The position numbers and the translations under genes are program-made. Positions 6,839 through 15,266 of a stretch of DNA of 64,000 bases are shown one piece after another (the stretch's first letter is position 1; every line of letters starts with the position of its first letter). Source of the DNA: CAKUIA01 sp044433115 (GTDB taxonomy: Bacteria; Verrucomicrobiota; Verrucomicrobiia; Opitutales; Intestinicryptomonadaceae); the NCBI GenBank assembly GCA_044433115.1, contig JAWXTY010000004.1, forward strand, positions 1 to 64,000, given 5' to 3'. The notes under the pieces were generated by a model that made no database searches, was not told where the DNA came from, and worked only from the letters and a program-made list of their open reading frames with translations.

Positions 6839-8395
6839 TTAGTAATTTTTCATTACGTCTTCAAGCTCTACCCACTTGTCTGTAGGGTCATTTGCTTGTT
6901 TTGCACCTTCTGAATTTCTACCTTCTTCGATAATTTTGCGTAGTTGAGTCAAAAGTTCCTTAGCCTTTTCTGGGTTAGAAGCGTATAGGTTATTCTTTTC
7001 GCCTATATCGTCTTTCATATTGTATAATTGCAAAGGAGGGAGTTGATCGAGCTTCAACTTTTTGTCATCAAAACCACCACCTGCAGGGTGAACTAGCAAC
7101 TTCCAGTCGCCCATTCTAACTGCAAAAGCACCATAATATGCGTGGTGAACTATAGAAGATCTAACTTCCTTTGCACCCTTAGGGTCTTTTAATACAGTAG
7201 TTAGAGCTACACTGTCTTCAGCCTCGTTGTCCTTTAGCTTATAGCCTGCAATGTCAGCGAAAGTAGCCAAAAAGTCAGTTAAGCATATAGTTTGGTCTGC
7301 TAATTGACCCTTTTTAATCTTAGCTGGCCAGCTAATCATACAAGGAACTCTGTGTCCACCATCGTATAAATCGCCTTTTTGACCTCTAAATTGAGCTGAA
7401 GGATAATGCCCCTTCTTGTGTAAATCTGCATAGCGAGCTGCAGGGCTGCAACCATTGTCGGAAGTGAACACAACGATAGTGTTGTCTCTAATACCTTCTT
7501 CTTCTAAAGTCTTTATAATCTTAGCGAACAAAAAGTCAACTTCTTCAACAAAGTCGCCATAAGCACCTATAGTAGTTCTGCCTTGGAAGTCCTTAGTTGG
7601 AAGTATAGGAGTGTGAGGACCAGTCATAGGCAAATACAAGAAGAAAGGCTTGTCTGCCTTAGCTTGCTTTCTGATATACTCGCAAGACTTTTCGATAATC
7701 TTAGGCTGAACTTCTTCTTGAACGAAGTCGCTACCAATGTGTCCCTTACGATTAACTGTATCAAGGATTTTCTTGTCATTAGATGGGTCTGTAGGAATAC
7801 CATTGTCTACATATACATAAGGAGGCATATCCAAAGAGCCACAAATACCAAAGTAATAATCAAAGCCAACAGTAGCTGGACCATTTGTAACAGGCTTAGA
7901 GTAGTCTATACCTTCAGGCTTAATTTGATTGTATTTTGGGTTAGTAGAAACTTTAGTACTTGCCCCAAAGCCGTCCTTTACACCCCAATCCCAGCCTAAG
8001 TGCCACTTGCCAATGAATGCAGTGTTGTAACCTTGAGCCTTTAGCATAGAAGCCATAGTGGTTCTGTCGTTAGGTATCATAGATTTAGCAAAGCCACTAA
8101 CTACTCCACCCTTTAAGCCTGTACGCCAAGCATATCTGCCAGTTACAACGCCATAACGAGTGGGAGTACAAACAGCAGAGCCTGTGTGTGCGTCTGTAAA
8201 TGTTATGCCAGAAGCTGCAAAGTTGTCGATATTTGGGGTTTTAATCTTAGAATCGGGGTTAAGGCAAGATACATCGCCATATCCTAAGTCGTCAGTTAAG
8301 ACGAATATTATATTTGGCTTATTTGCAGCAATAGCACTAGCTCCAAGAACTAATGTTATTGTAGAAATAAAGAGAGATTTCATAGTTTTCTTCAT
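6839..8395 (-). CDS. Secreted arylsulfatase-A-like sulfatase (C-x-P-x-R type)
   Basis: 518 residues, Sec signal peptide ending near AIAA. Complete sulfatase core: LTDDLGYGDVSC, KTPNIDNFA, the canonical maturation motif C76-T-P-T-R, FIGKWHLGWDWG, PFFLYLPMTGPHTPILP and FTSDNGCSPAARY. The overall sequence resembles the arylsulfatase A / N-acetylgalactosamine-6-sulfatase group, which would fit glycosaminoglycan or mucin desulfation, but subfamily cannot be fixed by eye. It is first in a two-gene sulfatase operon with the gene at 5357. A second in-frame Met four codons in gives an equally good signal peptide. Confidence 0.9.
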   Translation of the reverse strand: MKKTMKSLFISTITLVLGASAIAANKPNIIFVLTDDLGYGDVSCLNPDSKIKTPNIDNFAASGITFTDAHTGSAVCTPTRYGVVTGRYAWRTGLKGGVVSGFAKSMIPNDRTTMASMLKAQGYNTAFIGKWHLGWDWGVKDGFGASTKVSTNPKYNQIKPEGIDYSKPVTNGPATVGFDYYFGICGSLDMPPYVYVDNGIPTDPSNDKKILDTVNRKGHIGSDFVQEEVQPKIIEKSCEYIRKQAKADKPFFLYLPMTGPHTPILPTKDFQGRTTIGAYGDFVEEVDFLFAKIIKTLEEEGIRDNTIVVFTSDNGCSPAARYADLHKKGHYPSAQFRGQKGDLYDGGHRVPCMISWPAKIKKGQLADQTICLTDFLATFADIAGYKLKDNEAEDSVALTTVLKDPKGAKEVRSSIVHHAYYGAFAVRMGDWKLLVHPAGGGFDDKKLKLDQLPPLQLYNMKDDIGEKNNLYASNPEKAKELLTQLRKIIEEGRNSEGAKQANDPTDKWVELEDVMKNY

Positions 8396-8433
8396 TTTGT
8401 TTATTTGAGTTAAATGCTTTTACGCTAAGACCT

Positions 8434-9492
8434 TTAGTCTAAAAGAGCTTCTTCGCCAGAATAGTACTTTTTGGCTGTCTCTAAGTCTATATGCCCTTCA
8501 GCAAGCAAATTCAAAAAGCTATCTTTCATAGTCATCATACCTGAAGATGACGATGTTTGAAGTACGTTTTGAATCATATTAATCTTAGATTCTCTAATTA
8601 AATTTCGCACTGCAGAATTTGATATTAAGAACTCAAAAGCTGCCCTTCTGCCCCCACCTATAGTTGGAACTAAGCACTGAGTTAATGTACCTAAAAGTAC
8701 TTCTGCTAAAACTGAACGCACTTGAGATTGCTCTTCGTGTGGGAAAATGTCGATGATACGTTCTATAGAGCCTGCTGCTGAAGATGTGTGCAATGTACCA
8801 AAAACTATGTGTCCTGTTTCTGCCAAGTTTAATGCTGCTCTCGCTGTTTCTAAGTCTCTCAACTCACCAATCATAACAACGTCTGGGTCTTCACGCAAAG
8901 ACGCACGCAAGCCCATAGCAAAACTTTCAGTATGCAAGCCAACTTGCCTTTGGTTAATCAAAGATTTCTTGTTAGTAAAGGCAAATTCGATTGGGTCTTC
9001 AATAGTGATAATGTGCAAATCACGCTCTTGGTTAATCTTTTCAATCAAGCTCGCAAGAGTTGTAGATTTACCAGAACCAGTTGCCCCTGTGATAATTACT
9101 AAGCCATATCTACGCTTAGACAATTCCATCATCATAGGAGGCAAGCCCAACTCTTCAGGAGTGTCAATCTTGTTCTTAATAATACGCATACAAGCGTTAT
9201 CGCCAGAAATATCCCTATAAGCATTTACACGAAAACGAGTGCCAAATAGCGATATACCAAAGTCAACTTCCTCGCCCTTTTTATAACGAGCACTAAGCTT
9301 TCTAACACTATCTTCGTCTAAAGTCTCTAATAAGAAATCAAGCAAGCCCTCGCCATCAAAAGGTATCTCCTTGCCTAGCGGTAAAATAGAGTCGTCAAGA
9401 CGACACCTAACTGTTTCTTTGCTACAAATATGCACGTCTGATGCACCCATCTTTATAGCTTGTGCTATTTTACTATTTAAATCTATATTCAT
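8434..9492 (-). CDS. pilT: Type IV pilus retraction ATPase PilT
   Basis: 352 residues, close to the normal PilT length. The N-terminal domain carries GASDVHI; the C-terminal RecA-like domain has Walker A GATGSGKST (136-144), the Asp box TIEDPIEF, Walker B DPDVVMIGELRD and the His box TGHIVFGTLHTSSA. PilT hexamers power pilus retraction and twitching at the inner membrane. It is the last gene after gspGHIJK on the same strand, with 131 bp between, so the pseudopilins nearby may belong to a retractile pilus rather than, or as well as, a type II secretion system. PilU is a possible alternative name. Confidence 0.93.
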   Translation of the reverse strand: MNIDLNSKIAQAIKMGASDVHICSKETVRCRLDDSILPLGKEIPFDGEGLLDFLLETLDEDSVRKLSARYKKGEEVDFGISLFGTRFRVNAYRDISGDNACMRIIKNKIDTPEELGLPPMMMELSKRRYGLVIITGATGSGKSTTLASLIEKINQERDLHIITIEDPIEFAFTNKKSLINQRQVGLHTESFAMGLRASLREDPDVVMIGELRDLETARAALNLAETGHIVFGTLHTSSAAGSIERIIDIFPHEEQSQVRSVLAEVLLGTLTQCLVPTIGGGRRAAFEFLISNSAVRNLIRESKINMIQNVLQTSSSSGMMTMKDSFLNLLAEGHIDLETAKKYYSGEEALLD

Positions 9493-9623
9493 CTGTAAAA
9501 ATTGTATTCTCTTGTTAATGCTACAAGAAGTTAATAATATTAAACAATTAGTATCTTATAACTTATACAAAGCAATACAAGCTTTTTTAACAATAAATAC
9601 AAAAAAACCGACGAATAAGCTCA

Positions 9624-9642
9624 GGTAGGTTCTAAAAATTAG
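9624..9642. mobile_element. Solitary TIR end overlapping the gspK stop codon
   Basis: GGTAGGTTCTAAAAATTAG matches the left terminal repeat of the 183-bp elements; no opposite end is seen nearby. On the minus strand the motif supplies the TAA that ends gspK. Confidence 0.6.
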
Positions 9643-10733
9643 TAAGGAGTAGATATAAATTCGCTCAATCTCAATATGCCTGCTCCAAAAGCAGAATTAG
9701 AATTTTGATTTCTATCTGAAGTTTGGGTAGAATAGCTACTACCACTTGAGCCTGCTGAAGATGTAGAAGTTGTACCATTTCTAGTTGAAGAAACAGTTGC
9801 AGTTGAGTCCTCTGGCTCTTCGCCATAGAAGGCACTTAGATGGAATTTCGCCAAGCCCCTTGTTACTGTTATACTTATTTTAAGCATAGCACTCTCTGTA
9901 ACAAAATAATTCGAAGGAGCTTCAGCATTTCTATTTTGCAAATCAGTTAGGCTCTCTAACCAAGCATTTTCTGTAGAAGAAACGCCACTTTCGCCCTTGA
10001 TTGCACTGTAAGTTGAGTCAGTAAAATCGTAACCTGCTACATCGTATAAAGACGCTAAAAGCAAATATGGGGCTTCATTTATGTTTACTGTGCTAAATTC
10101 TTCTAAGGAAACAAGGCTAATAAATGTATTGTAATAATCATTTTCAATGCCATCTTCGTCAAAGAAATATTCGTCAAAATTCTTAACAAAACGCAATTCA
10201 CTAAAATCTCTCAAGCTTCTATTTGGAGGTTTTGGCGAGTAAGTCTCAGTGTAATCGCCCTCTTCTGCCCCATAAATTTCTGCTGAGTCGTTTGTATCCA
10301 TCCAGTCTATCAAGCAGTCAGCGAGCTTCAAAGACTCCAAGGAGCTTAAGCCCATATTCTCAAATATAGCAGCTAAAACGTCTGCGTCTGCAGCCACAAG
10401 AGGATACTTGCCAGTTTCGTCTTCGACTTTCACTTCCACATTAATTCCATCTGGAAAAGACACACGCATTTCGCTAAAAGGCTCGTCCCAGCCTTGAAGA
10501 GTAGAATATATCCCGCCGTCAATTTCCCTATACTCCTCTATAATTGCCATAGTCGCATTTAGAGCTGAATATCCTGCAATTCTAAGACTTGTAGTATCTA
10601 CTGCCGACGCTTTGTCGATTAAATCCTTTTGAGCCTTTTCCACAATCAAGACTATCAATGCCGACATAACCATCAACATTGACAATATATAGACTATCAA
10701 AGAGCCTTTTCTAGTTACCCTGCGTAACGCCAT
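9639..10733 (-). CDS. gspK: GspK-like minor pseudopilin
   Basis: 364 residues. Start chosen at 10733 rather than 10784: GGAGG stands five bases before that ATG, and it overlaps the upstream gene by only 23 bp. An N-terminal basic stretch (RRVTRKG) precedes one hydrophobic helix (about 11-31) lacking a prepilin FTLLE motif, as is usual for GspK. Family landmarks: VEDETGKYPL, LIDWMDTND, PPNRSLRDFSELRFV and VNINEA. GspK caps the pseudopilus tip with GspI and GspJ. The C-terminus has a long Ser/Thr/Asn tract (about 300-345) not usual in the family, and the stop codon lies in a mobile-element end. Confidence 0.85.
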   Translation of the reverse strand: MALRRVTRKGSLIVYILSMLMVMSALIVLIVEKAQKDLIDKASAVDTTSLRIAGYSALNATMAIIEEYREIDGGIYSTLQGWDEPFSEMRVSFPDGINVEVKVEDETGKYPLVAADADVLAAIFENMGLSSLESLKLADCLIDWMDTNDSAEIYGAEEGDYTETYSPKPPNRSLRDFSELRFVKNFDEYFFDEDGIENDYYNTFISLVSLEEFSTVNINEAPYLLLASLYDVAGYDFTDSTYSAIKGESGVSSTENAWLESLTDLQNRNAEAPSNYFVTESAMLKISITVTRGLAKFHLSAFYGEEPEDSTATVSSTRNGTTSTSSAGSSGSSYSTQTSDRNQNSNSAFGAGILRLSEFISTPY

Positions 10734-11427
10734 CTCTGCCTCCATAATTTGATGTTGATGTCGACGTTTCCTCAATTTCCTCAAAGCTAAATAGAGAAAT
10801 CATTCTGCTAACTTCAGCTGTACCATCGCTAAATACAAGCTCAATAAAGTGAGGAATATTGCCTGCATTCGACGACGACGTACTTAAATCTTCTTCGACT
10901 TCCCAGCCATAAGTATCTGAATAATACCAATAATTCAGCTCTTTGACATAGCTAGAAATTAAATTTTCATAAATGATATAGTCGCTCTGCTCTTCTTCGT
11001 AATAAATAAAAGTCCAAACTAAATACAAGCCATCGTCTTCTCTAAAGTCGAGCCAGCAAAGTTTTTCTCTCGAAAACAAGTTGCGAGATGGGAAAAATGG
11101 GTGGTCTTTTATAACCCCAAAGGCAAGTTGCATCTTAGTAGTCTGCTTGTTATCTGGGTGCTGACCAATTCTTATAGTGCCTTCATCTGAGCGATTATCA
11201 CCAAATAAGTCTGCAGGGGTATCTTCTGGAAAATTTGAATTGATAAAGCAAGATTTCAAAAATCGCTCTACAGAATTCATATGCTTACCAAGTGGCTTAG
11301 AATTTTCCATAGTCGTACTCAACTTAATCATAGCAAACAACATAGAAGAACACGCCATCATAACCATCGCTGCTATAGATAAGGCAAGCAAGACTTCCAA
11401 TAAAGTAAAATATCGCCTCTTTTTCAT
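10711..11427 (-). CDS. gspJ: GspJ-like minor pseudopilin
   Basis: 238 residues with the type IV prepilin signature near the N-terminus: KKRR-Y then FTLLEVLLALSI and a hydrophobic helix to about residue 33. The residue before the predicted cleavage site is Tyr, not the usual Gly. The length and place in the series between gspI and gspK support a GspJ role at the pseudopilus tip; sequence beyond the N-terminus is poorly conserved, so the letter is assigned mainly by gene order. It starts one base before the end of gspI and overlaps gspK by 23 bp, indicating translational coupling. Confidence 0.75.
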   Translation of the reverse strand: MKKRRYFTLLEVLLALSIAAMVMMACSSMLFAMIKLSTTMENSKPLGKHMNSVERFLKSCFINSNFPEDTPADLFGDNRSDEGTIRIGQHPDNKQTTKMQLAFGVIKDHPFFPSRNLFSREKLCWLDFREDDGLYLVWTFIYYEEEQSDYIIYENLISSYVKELNYWYYSDTYGWEVEEDLSTSSSNAGNIPHFIELVFSDGTAEVSRMISLFSFEEIEETSTSTSNYGGRDGVTQGN

Positions 11428-11428
11428 A

Positions 11429-11863
11429 TCAATAATTAGACCTTATATCATCAAGTTCATCTGTTCTGTCATCGATTAAGTCGCTCCTGTCGTCTGCCGA
11501 CTCATACCAATCTTCACGTATTACCAAAAACTCCTCGTTTATACTATAAGCTGTACTTTTGTAATTTACATACATTTTAAAGAGGTCTGCAACTACAGTC
11601 TCTTCGACTTCGCAACTTACCAAAACTGTTTCGCCATCTAAGTCCTCCAAGTCAAAAGTCGACTCAAGTTCATCTAAGTCTGTTACTTGCAAAACTTGAT
11701 AACGCAAAAATTCTCTTGTCGCATCTCTTTTAGAGTCCTTATCTGCAATATTTATCGCAGCTCCCAAGTTGTAGATAGCTTGCCCAATCGCTGTTGCCAT
11801 TACAGCAAAAATAGCCAAGGCAACTATAGTTTCTATTAGAGTAAATGCCTTTTTAATCTTCAT
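11429..11863 (-). CDS. gspI: GspI-like minor pseudopilin
   Basis: 144 residues, start MKIKKA-FTLIETIVALAIF, a prepilin N-terminus with Ala at -1 instead of Gly. A single hydrophobic helix is followed by an acidic soluble part ending in an unusual Asp/Arg-rich tail (DDRSDLIDDRTDELDD). Size and order fit GspI, which nucleates the tip complex with GspJ and GspK. It overlaps gspH by 11 bp. Confidence 0.75.
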   Translation of the reverse strand: MKIKKAFTLIETIVALAIFAVMATAIGQAIYNLGAAINIADKDSKRDATREFLRYQVLQVTDLDELESTFDLEDLDGETVLVSCEVEETVVADLFKMYVNYKSTAYSINEEFLVIREDWYESADDRSDLIDDRTDELDDIRSNY

Positions 11864-12359
11864 CTTTATCGCTATCCTCCAACTTCATTGCAGAAAATGT
11901 ATCAAATATAACAGAATACTCCCTATTGCCATACTCCAAAGTTATACGCACTTTAGACGATGTCGCATCAGGGTAAAATCGCATACAATCGACTTCCTCT
12001 ACCATTTTAAAAGTCGACTCACTGCCATCTATAACCTTTGGATACACAGGCTCAAAACTAACTTCTAAGCCCTCCATAGATGAGCCATAAGACTCTAAAG
12101 GCTCGTCGTTTAAATAAGCAGATAAAATCAAAGCATTTGCCTCTTCATCGAAGCTCAACTTGATTTCTTCGCCCCTAGACTGAGCCAAATTCGACGCCCT
12201 ATTTACAACTTCCACAAGAGTTTTCTCTGGGTTTTTCCTAGATACAGAATTAAATAGTGTATCTAAATTTGAAATAAACAACGAAGAAAGAAGGGCTATT
12301 AAACTTAAAGTTATAATAACCTCCAAGAGGGTAAAACCCTTTCTCTCTACTTTTAACAT
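11853..12359 (-). CDS. gspH: GspH-like minor pseudopilin
   Basis: 168 residues, beginning MLKVERKG-FTLLEVIITLSLIALLSSL, the only one of the four prepilin-type genes here with the canonical Gly at -1. The segment NRASNLAQSRGEEIKLSFD is typical of the GspH/FimT fold, and the C-terminal half ends EYGNREYSVIFDTFSA. Second in the operon, 22 bp after gspG. Confidence 0.78.
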   Translation of the reverse strand: MLKVERKGFTLLEVIITLSLIALLSSLFISNLDTLFNSVSRKNPEKTLVEVVNRASNLAQSRGEEIKLSFDEEANALILSAYLNDEPLESYGSSMEGLEVSFEPVYPKVIDGSESTFKMVEEVDCMRFYPDATSSKVRITLEYGNREYSVIFDTFSAMKLEDSDKDED

Positions 12360-12381
12360 AAGGCGTTTACAAGAAGCGTGA

Positions 12382-12828
12382 TTACTTAGACTCAGTGCTC
12401 CAGTTGCCTATGTCGTCTTCAGATTCATTAATGCCGTCCATACCCATAGACCAAACGTCATAGCTTGCTGGGTTATTAGTGCCAGGACAAGAGTATTGAT
12501 ATACATTACCCCAAGGGTCTGTAGGCAATTGCTTTTGCTTTAGGTAAGGACCATTCCAACGAGAGTCGTCGCTTGGGTTCGCAATTAGAGCTTGTAAACC
12601 TTCTTCAGTATTAGGGTATCTGCCCATATCAATTCTGTAGCTAGTTAAAGAAGTGTCAACTCCCATACCATTAACGAAAGTCTCTGCGATTTTCTTAGAG
12701 CCTTGAGAGTATAAACCATCTAAGTTACCTACAACTAAAGATAACAATAGTGCTAACATAGCAACTACCAAAATGATTTCCATCAAAGTAAATGCCTTAC
12801 GTGTTTTTTTAAGATTTTTTCTATTCAT
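12382..12828 (-). CDS. gspG: Major pseudopilin GspG
   Basis: 148 residues from the Met at 12828; the frame extends upstream to 12882 but MNRKNLKKTRKA-FTLMEIILVVAMLALLLSL is the expected prepilin start. Family hallmarks are strong: Y-R-I-D-x-G-R-Y-P-N-T-E-E-G-L-Q-A-L (GRYPNTEEGLQAL), WNGPYLK, LPTDPWGNVYQY and a C-terminal acidic calcium-site-like segment DGINESEDDIGNW. GspG polymerises into the pseudopilus of type II secretion. First gene of gspGHIJK. The -1 residue is Ala, which differs from the usual Gly. No gspE, gspF or prepilin peptidase is in the window. Confidence 0.92.
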   Translation of the reverse strand: MNRKNLKKTRKAFTLMEIILVVAMLALLLSLVVGNLDGLYSQGSKKIAETFVNGMGVDTSLTSYRIDMGRYPNTEEGLQALIANPSDDSRWNGPYLKQKQLPTDPWGNVYQYSCPGTNNPASYDVWSMGMDGINESEDDIGNWSTESK

Positions 12829-12893
12829 ATTACTTGTTATTAAACAGACTAAATTTATATTTGTTTCAAAATAAAATTTCAAGCTTTATCTAT

Positions 12894-15170
12894 CTATTTG
12901 GTATTTTTTAACAAAATACTATAAGTTCCAGACGAGAAAGTGCCTAAATAGAAGAAATCTCGCACTCGCTTTGCCTCAAATTCTTTGCCATTTAGGAATA
13001 ATTTTCCTTGAATATCCTTAGCACAAGGTACAAATATTTCTGCTGTAGTATTTGCAGGTATTTTAAATTTCATCTCAAAGTTTTCCTTATTAGTTATTTC
13101 CAAGTCGATTTTGCCTCGCATAGTTGAATAGCTCAATTTTGCCCACTCCAAGTCGTCTAACTGAGGCTTAATTCTAAATTTATAAAAGCCTGCACTAAGT
13201 GGCATTAAACCCATCATACGCATAACTATAATATTTGCAGGAGCAGCACCCCAAGCGTGGTTCCAGTCTTGATTAGGCTTATATTTATTATCCCAAGCTT
13301 CGAGTGAAATTGTAGTTCCTACATTATATATAGCGTGAGTCCAAGACCTATCTCCAGTAGAAGTCAATAGCTCCTTGCCATATCTAGCATTTTCGCCCTC
13401 GTAGATTGCGTCTAATAAATGCTGTGAGCCATATACGCTACAAGACATCTTTCTGCTCTCTACAAAGTCTGTAACGCTCTTGACATTTTCCTCTTCTACT
13501 AGCCCAAAGTTTAGTGCAAAGATATTTGAGTGCAATGCACTATGCTCTATATTTATACCATCTCTATAGCGTCCATTTTCCTTATCAAAGAAAAGCTCAT
13601 TAAAGGCTTTTTTGTGAGTTGAAGCTCTTTGAGCAAAATCCTTTGCGTCCTTGCCCTTGCCCAAGGCACTAGCAATATTTGCCATAATCTGCAAAGCAAA
13701 ATTGTGGTAGGCATTTGACACGCAATTATAATCGCTAAATACAAAGCCATCAGTCTCGCCTGAATTATTTTTATCCATTCCAAAATTGCCCCTATGAGGC
13801 CAATCCACTATATCCCTCATAGGCGTTTTAGCCTTATAATGCACGCTGTCCTTTATAGATTTAGTGAATTTAGCTCTATTAGTACATATTAGATTATTTT
13901 CGGCAGTTAAGGCAATTAGAGTCTTATTAACTAAGTCATCATAATACTTTTCTATGAAGCTAGAGTCGCCTGTATATAAATAATCTTTCCAAGCAATTAG
14001 CACTGAACTCAAAATCCACTCAGTAGGCCAAGTTGGTCTAAACAACAAATATTCTTGAGTACGCCTTGCCAAGCTATATTCAGCGTCGACTGCATAGTGG
14101 CTAAGCTGGTTTATATAAACATCAGCCTCATAGGGGATACGCTCTCTATCGCCATCTACATAATATCCTGCAAAGCTCGTTGCCTCAATAGAATATTTGC
14201 AAAAGTCCCATATATCATTTAAAACTTTGTCAGAACACTCAAACTCGCAAGCAAAATTGTTAAAAGGATAAGTTACAAGCTCCCTATGCAAGCTATCCAC
14301 AAAAGCACTGCCCTCAATTTCGCAATATCTAAAAGGGTAGACATCGCCCATATATTCTGGCATTAAAATTGCGTCGCCACTGGCATTTCTCGCATCTTTT
14401 TCTATTGCTATAAAATATGTATGCGTGCCTTCAATTAGCTTTAACTTAACTTCTCTAAAACGCCTTGAGCCTCCTGCATTGGAGTTAAGCCTGCCATCGT
14501 CTTTTAGAACTTCACCAAAGCGTACAATCAAAGTATCATTGCACTTATTTGTTGTGGCTGTAATTTTCAAACGAGCAAACCCAGCTTTAGCAAAGTCGTA
14601 AAAATATAAATTACCAGCAATCTTTTTCTTTGAAGCAAAGCTTTGCAATCTCTTAGTTATAGGGTAATAAGAACTTGAGTAATCCCTAAGTTCAGCCCCT
14701 GTTTTAAAAGCCTTAGGCTTAGACCAAGGGCTTTCTTCTCCCCTGTTATTCCAATATCTAACTCGCCAATAATAAAGGCTATCTTCCTTTAGGGCTGTCT
14801 TAGAATTATATATAGCTTGCGAAAGCCCACCATCTGTCTTAGTAGAGTCCCACACATCGCCAAAGTCTTTGTCTAAGCTTGTAGAGACTTGAATTTGATA
14901 GGCAACTTGCTTTATGTTACGCCTTTCGTCATTTATAAGCCAAGAGAAAAAAGGCTCTTTGCTCTCTATAAGCACTGACTGCACGCTTTCGACTATATTT
15001 TTAGTATCAGCTAAAGAAATCTGAACAATCTCGCCATTTACAAAGCATCTATCACTATGTTCTATCAAATTGCAACGCAAAGCTTGAGGAGCTTCTGCAG
15101 CCCATAGCGACAATGCACTAAGGCTATACAAAAATAAAGTTCTTATAAAAGTTCTCATACACTTCTTCAT
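12894..15170 (-). CDS. Alpha-L-rhamnosidase-like glycoside hydrolase (GH78 type)
   Basis: 758 residues with a Sec signal peptide ending near LWAA. The N-terminal part (about 60-160) reads like the Bac_rhamnosid_N / fibronectin-like region (YQIQVSTS, LYYWRVRYWNNRGEESPWSK), then a beta-sandwich, then the (alpha/alpha)6 catalytic domain beginning near DIWDFCKYSIEAT. The segment VDGDRERIPYEADVYINQL occupies the place of the GH78 catalytic acidic cluster. WNHAWGAAP near residue 650 matches the family C-terminal part of the barrel. It would release terminal rhamnose from glycans in the periplasm or outside. Divergent from the sulfatase at 15267, across a 96-bp region with direct repeats, suggesting joint control. 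Confidence 0.85.
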   Translation of the reverse strand: MKKCMRTFIRTLFLYSLSALSLWAAEAPQALRCNLIEHSDRCFVNGEIVQISLADTKNIVESVQSVLIESKEPFFSWLINDERRNIKQVAYQIQVSTSLDKDFGDVWDSTKTDGGLSQAIYNSKTALKEDSLYYWRVRYWNNRGEESPWSKPKAFKTGAELRDYSSSYYPITKRLQSFASKKKIAGNLYFYDFAKAGFARLKITATTNKCNDTLIVRFGEVLKDDGRLNSNAGGSRRFREVKLKLIEGTHTYFIAIEKDARNASGDAILMPEYMGDVYPFRYCEIEGSAFVDSLHRELVTYPFNNFACEFECSDKVLNDIWDFCKYSIEATSFAGYYVDGDRERIPYEADVYINQLSHYAVDAEYSLARRTQEYLLFRPTWPTEWILSSVLIAWKDYLYTGDSSFIEKYYDDLVNKTLIALTAENNLICTNRAKFTKSIKDSVHYKAKTPMRDIVDWPHRGNFGMDKNNSGETDGFVFSDYNCVSNAYHNFALQIMANIASALGKGKDAKDFAQRASTHKKAFNELFFDKENGRYRDGINIEHSALHSNIFALNFGLVEEENVKSVTDFVESRKMSCSVYGSQHLLDAIYEGENARYGKELLTSTGDRSWTHAIYNVGTTISLEAWDNKYKPNQDWNHAWGAAPANIIVMRMMGLMPLSAGFYKFRIKPQLDDLEWAKLSYSTMRGKIDLEITNKENFEMKFKIPANTTAEIFVPCAKDIQGKLFLNGKEFEAKRVRDFFYLGTFSSGTYSILLKNTK

Positions 15171-15201
15171 AAAAATATTTTTTCAAAAAAAGTCAAGGCA
15201 A

Positions 15202-15239
15202 AGTATATTCTTGACTTAGTATATTCTTGACTTAGTATA
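15202..15239. promoter_or_regulatory. 16-bp tandem direct repeat between divergent glycan genes
   Basis: AGTATATTCTTGACTT occurs twice head to tail (15202-15217, 15218-15233), followed by AGTATA. Each unit holds TTGACT, a possible -35, and AGTCAAG at 15191 is inverted relative to it. Spacing could fit a TATAGA -10 at 15236 with a long 19-bp spacer. It may be an operator for the rhamnosidase/sulfatase pair. Confidence 0.45.
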
Positions 15240-15266
15240 GAAAAAACATAAAGCTATTTAACATAT

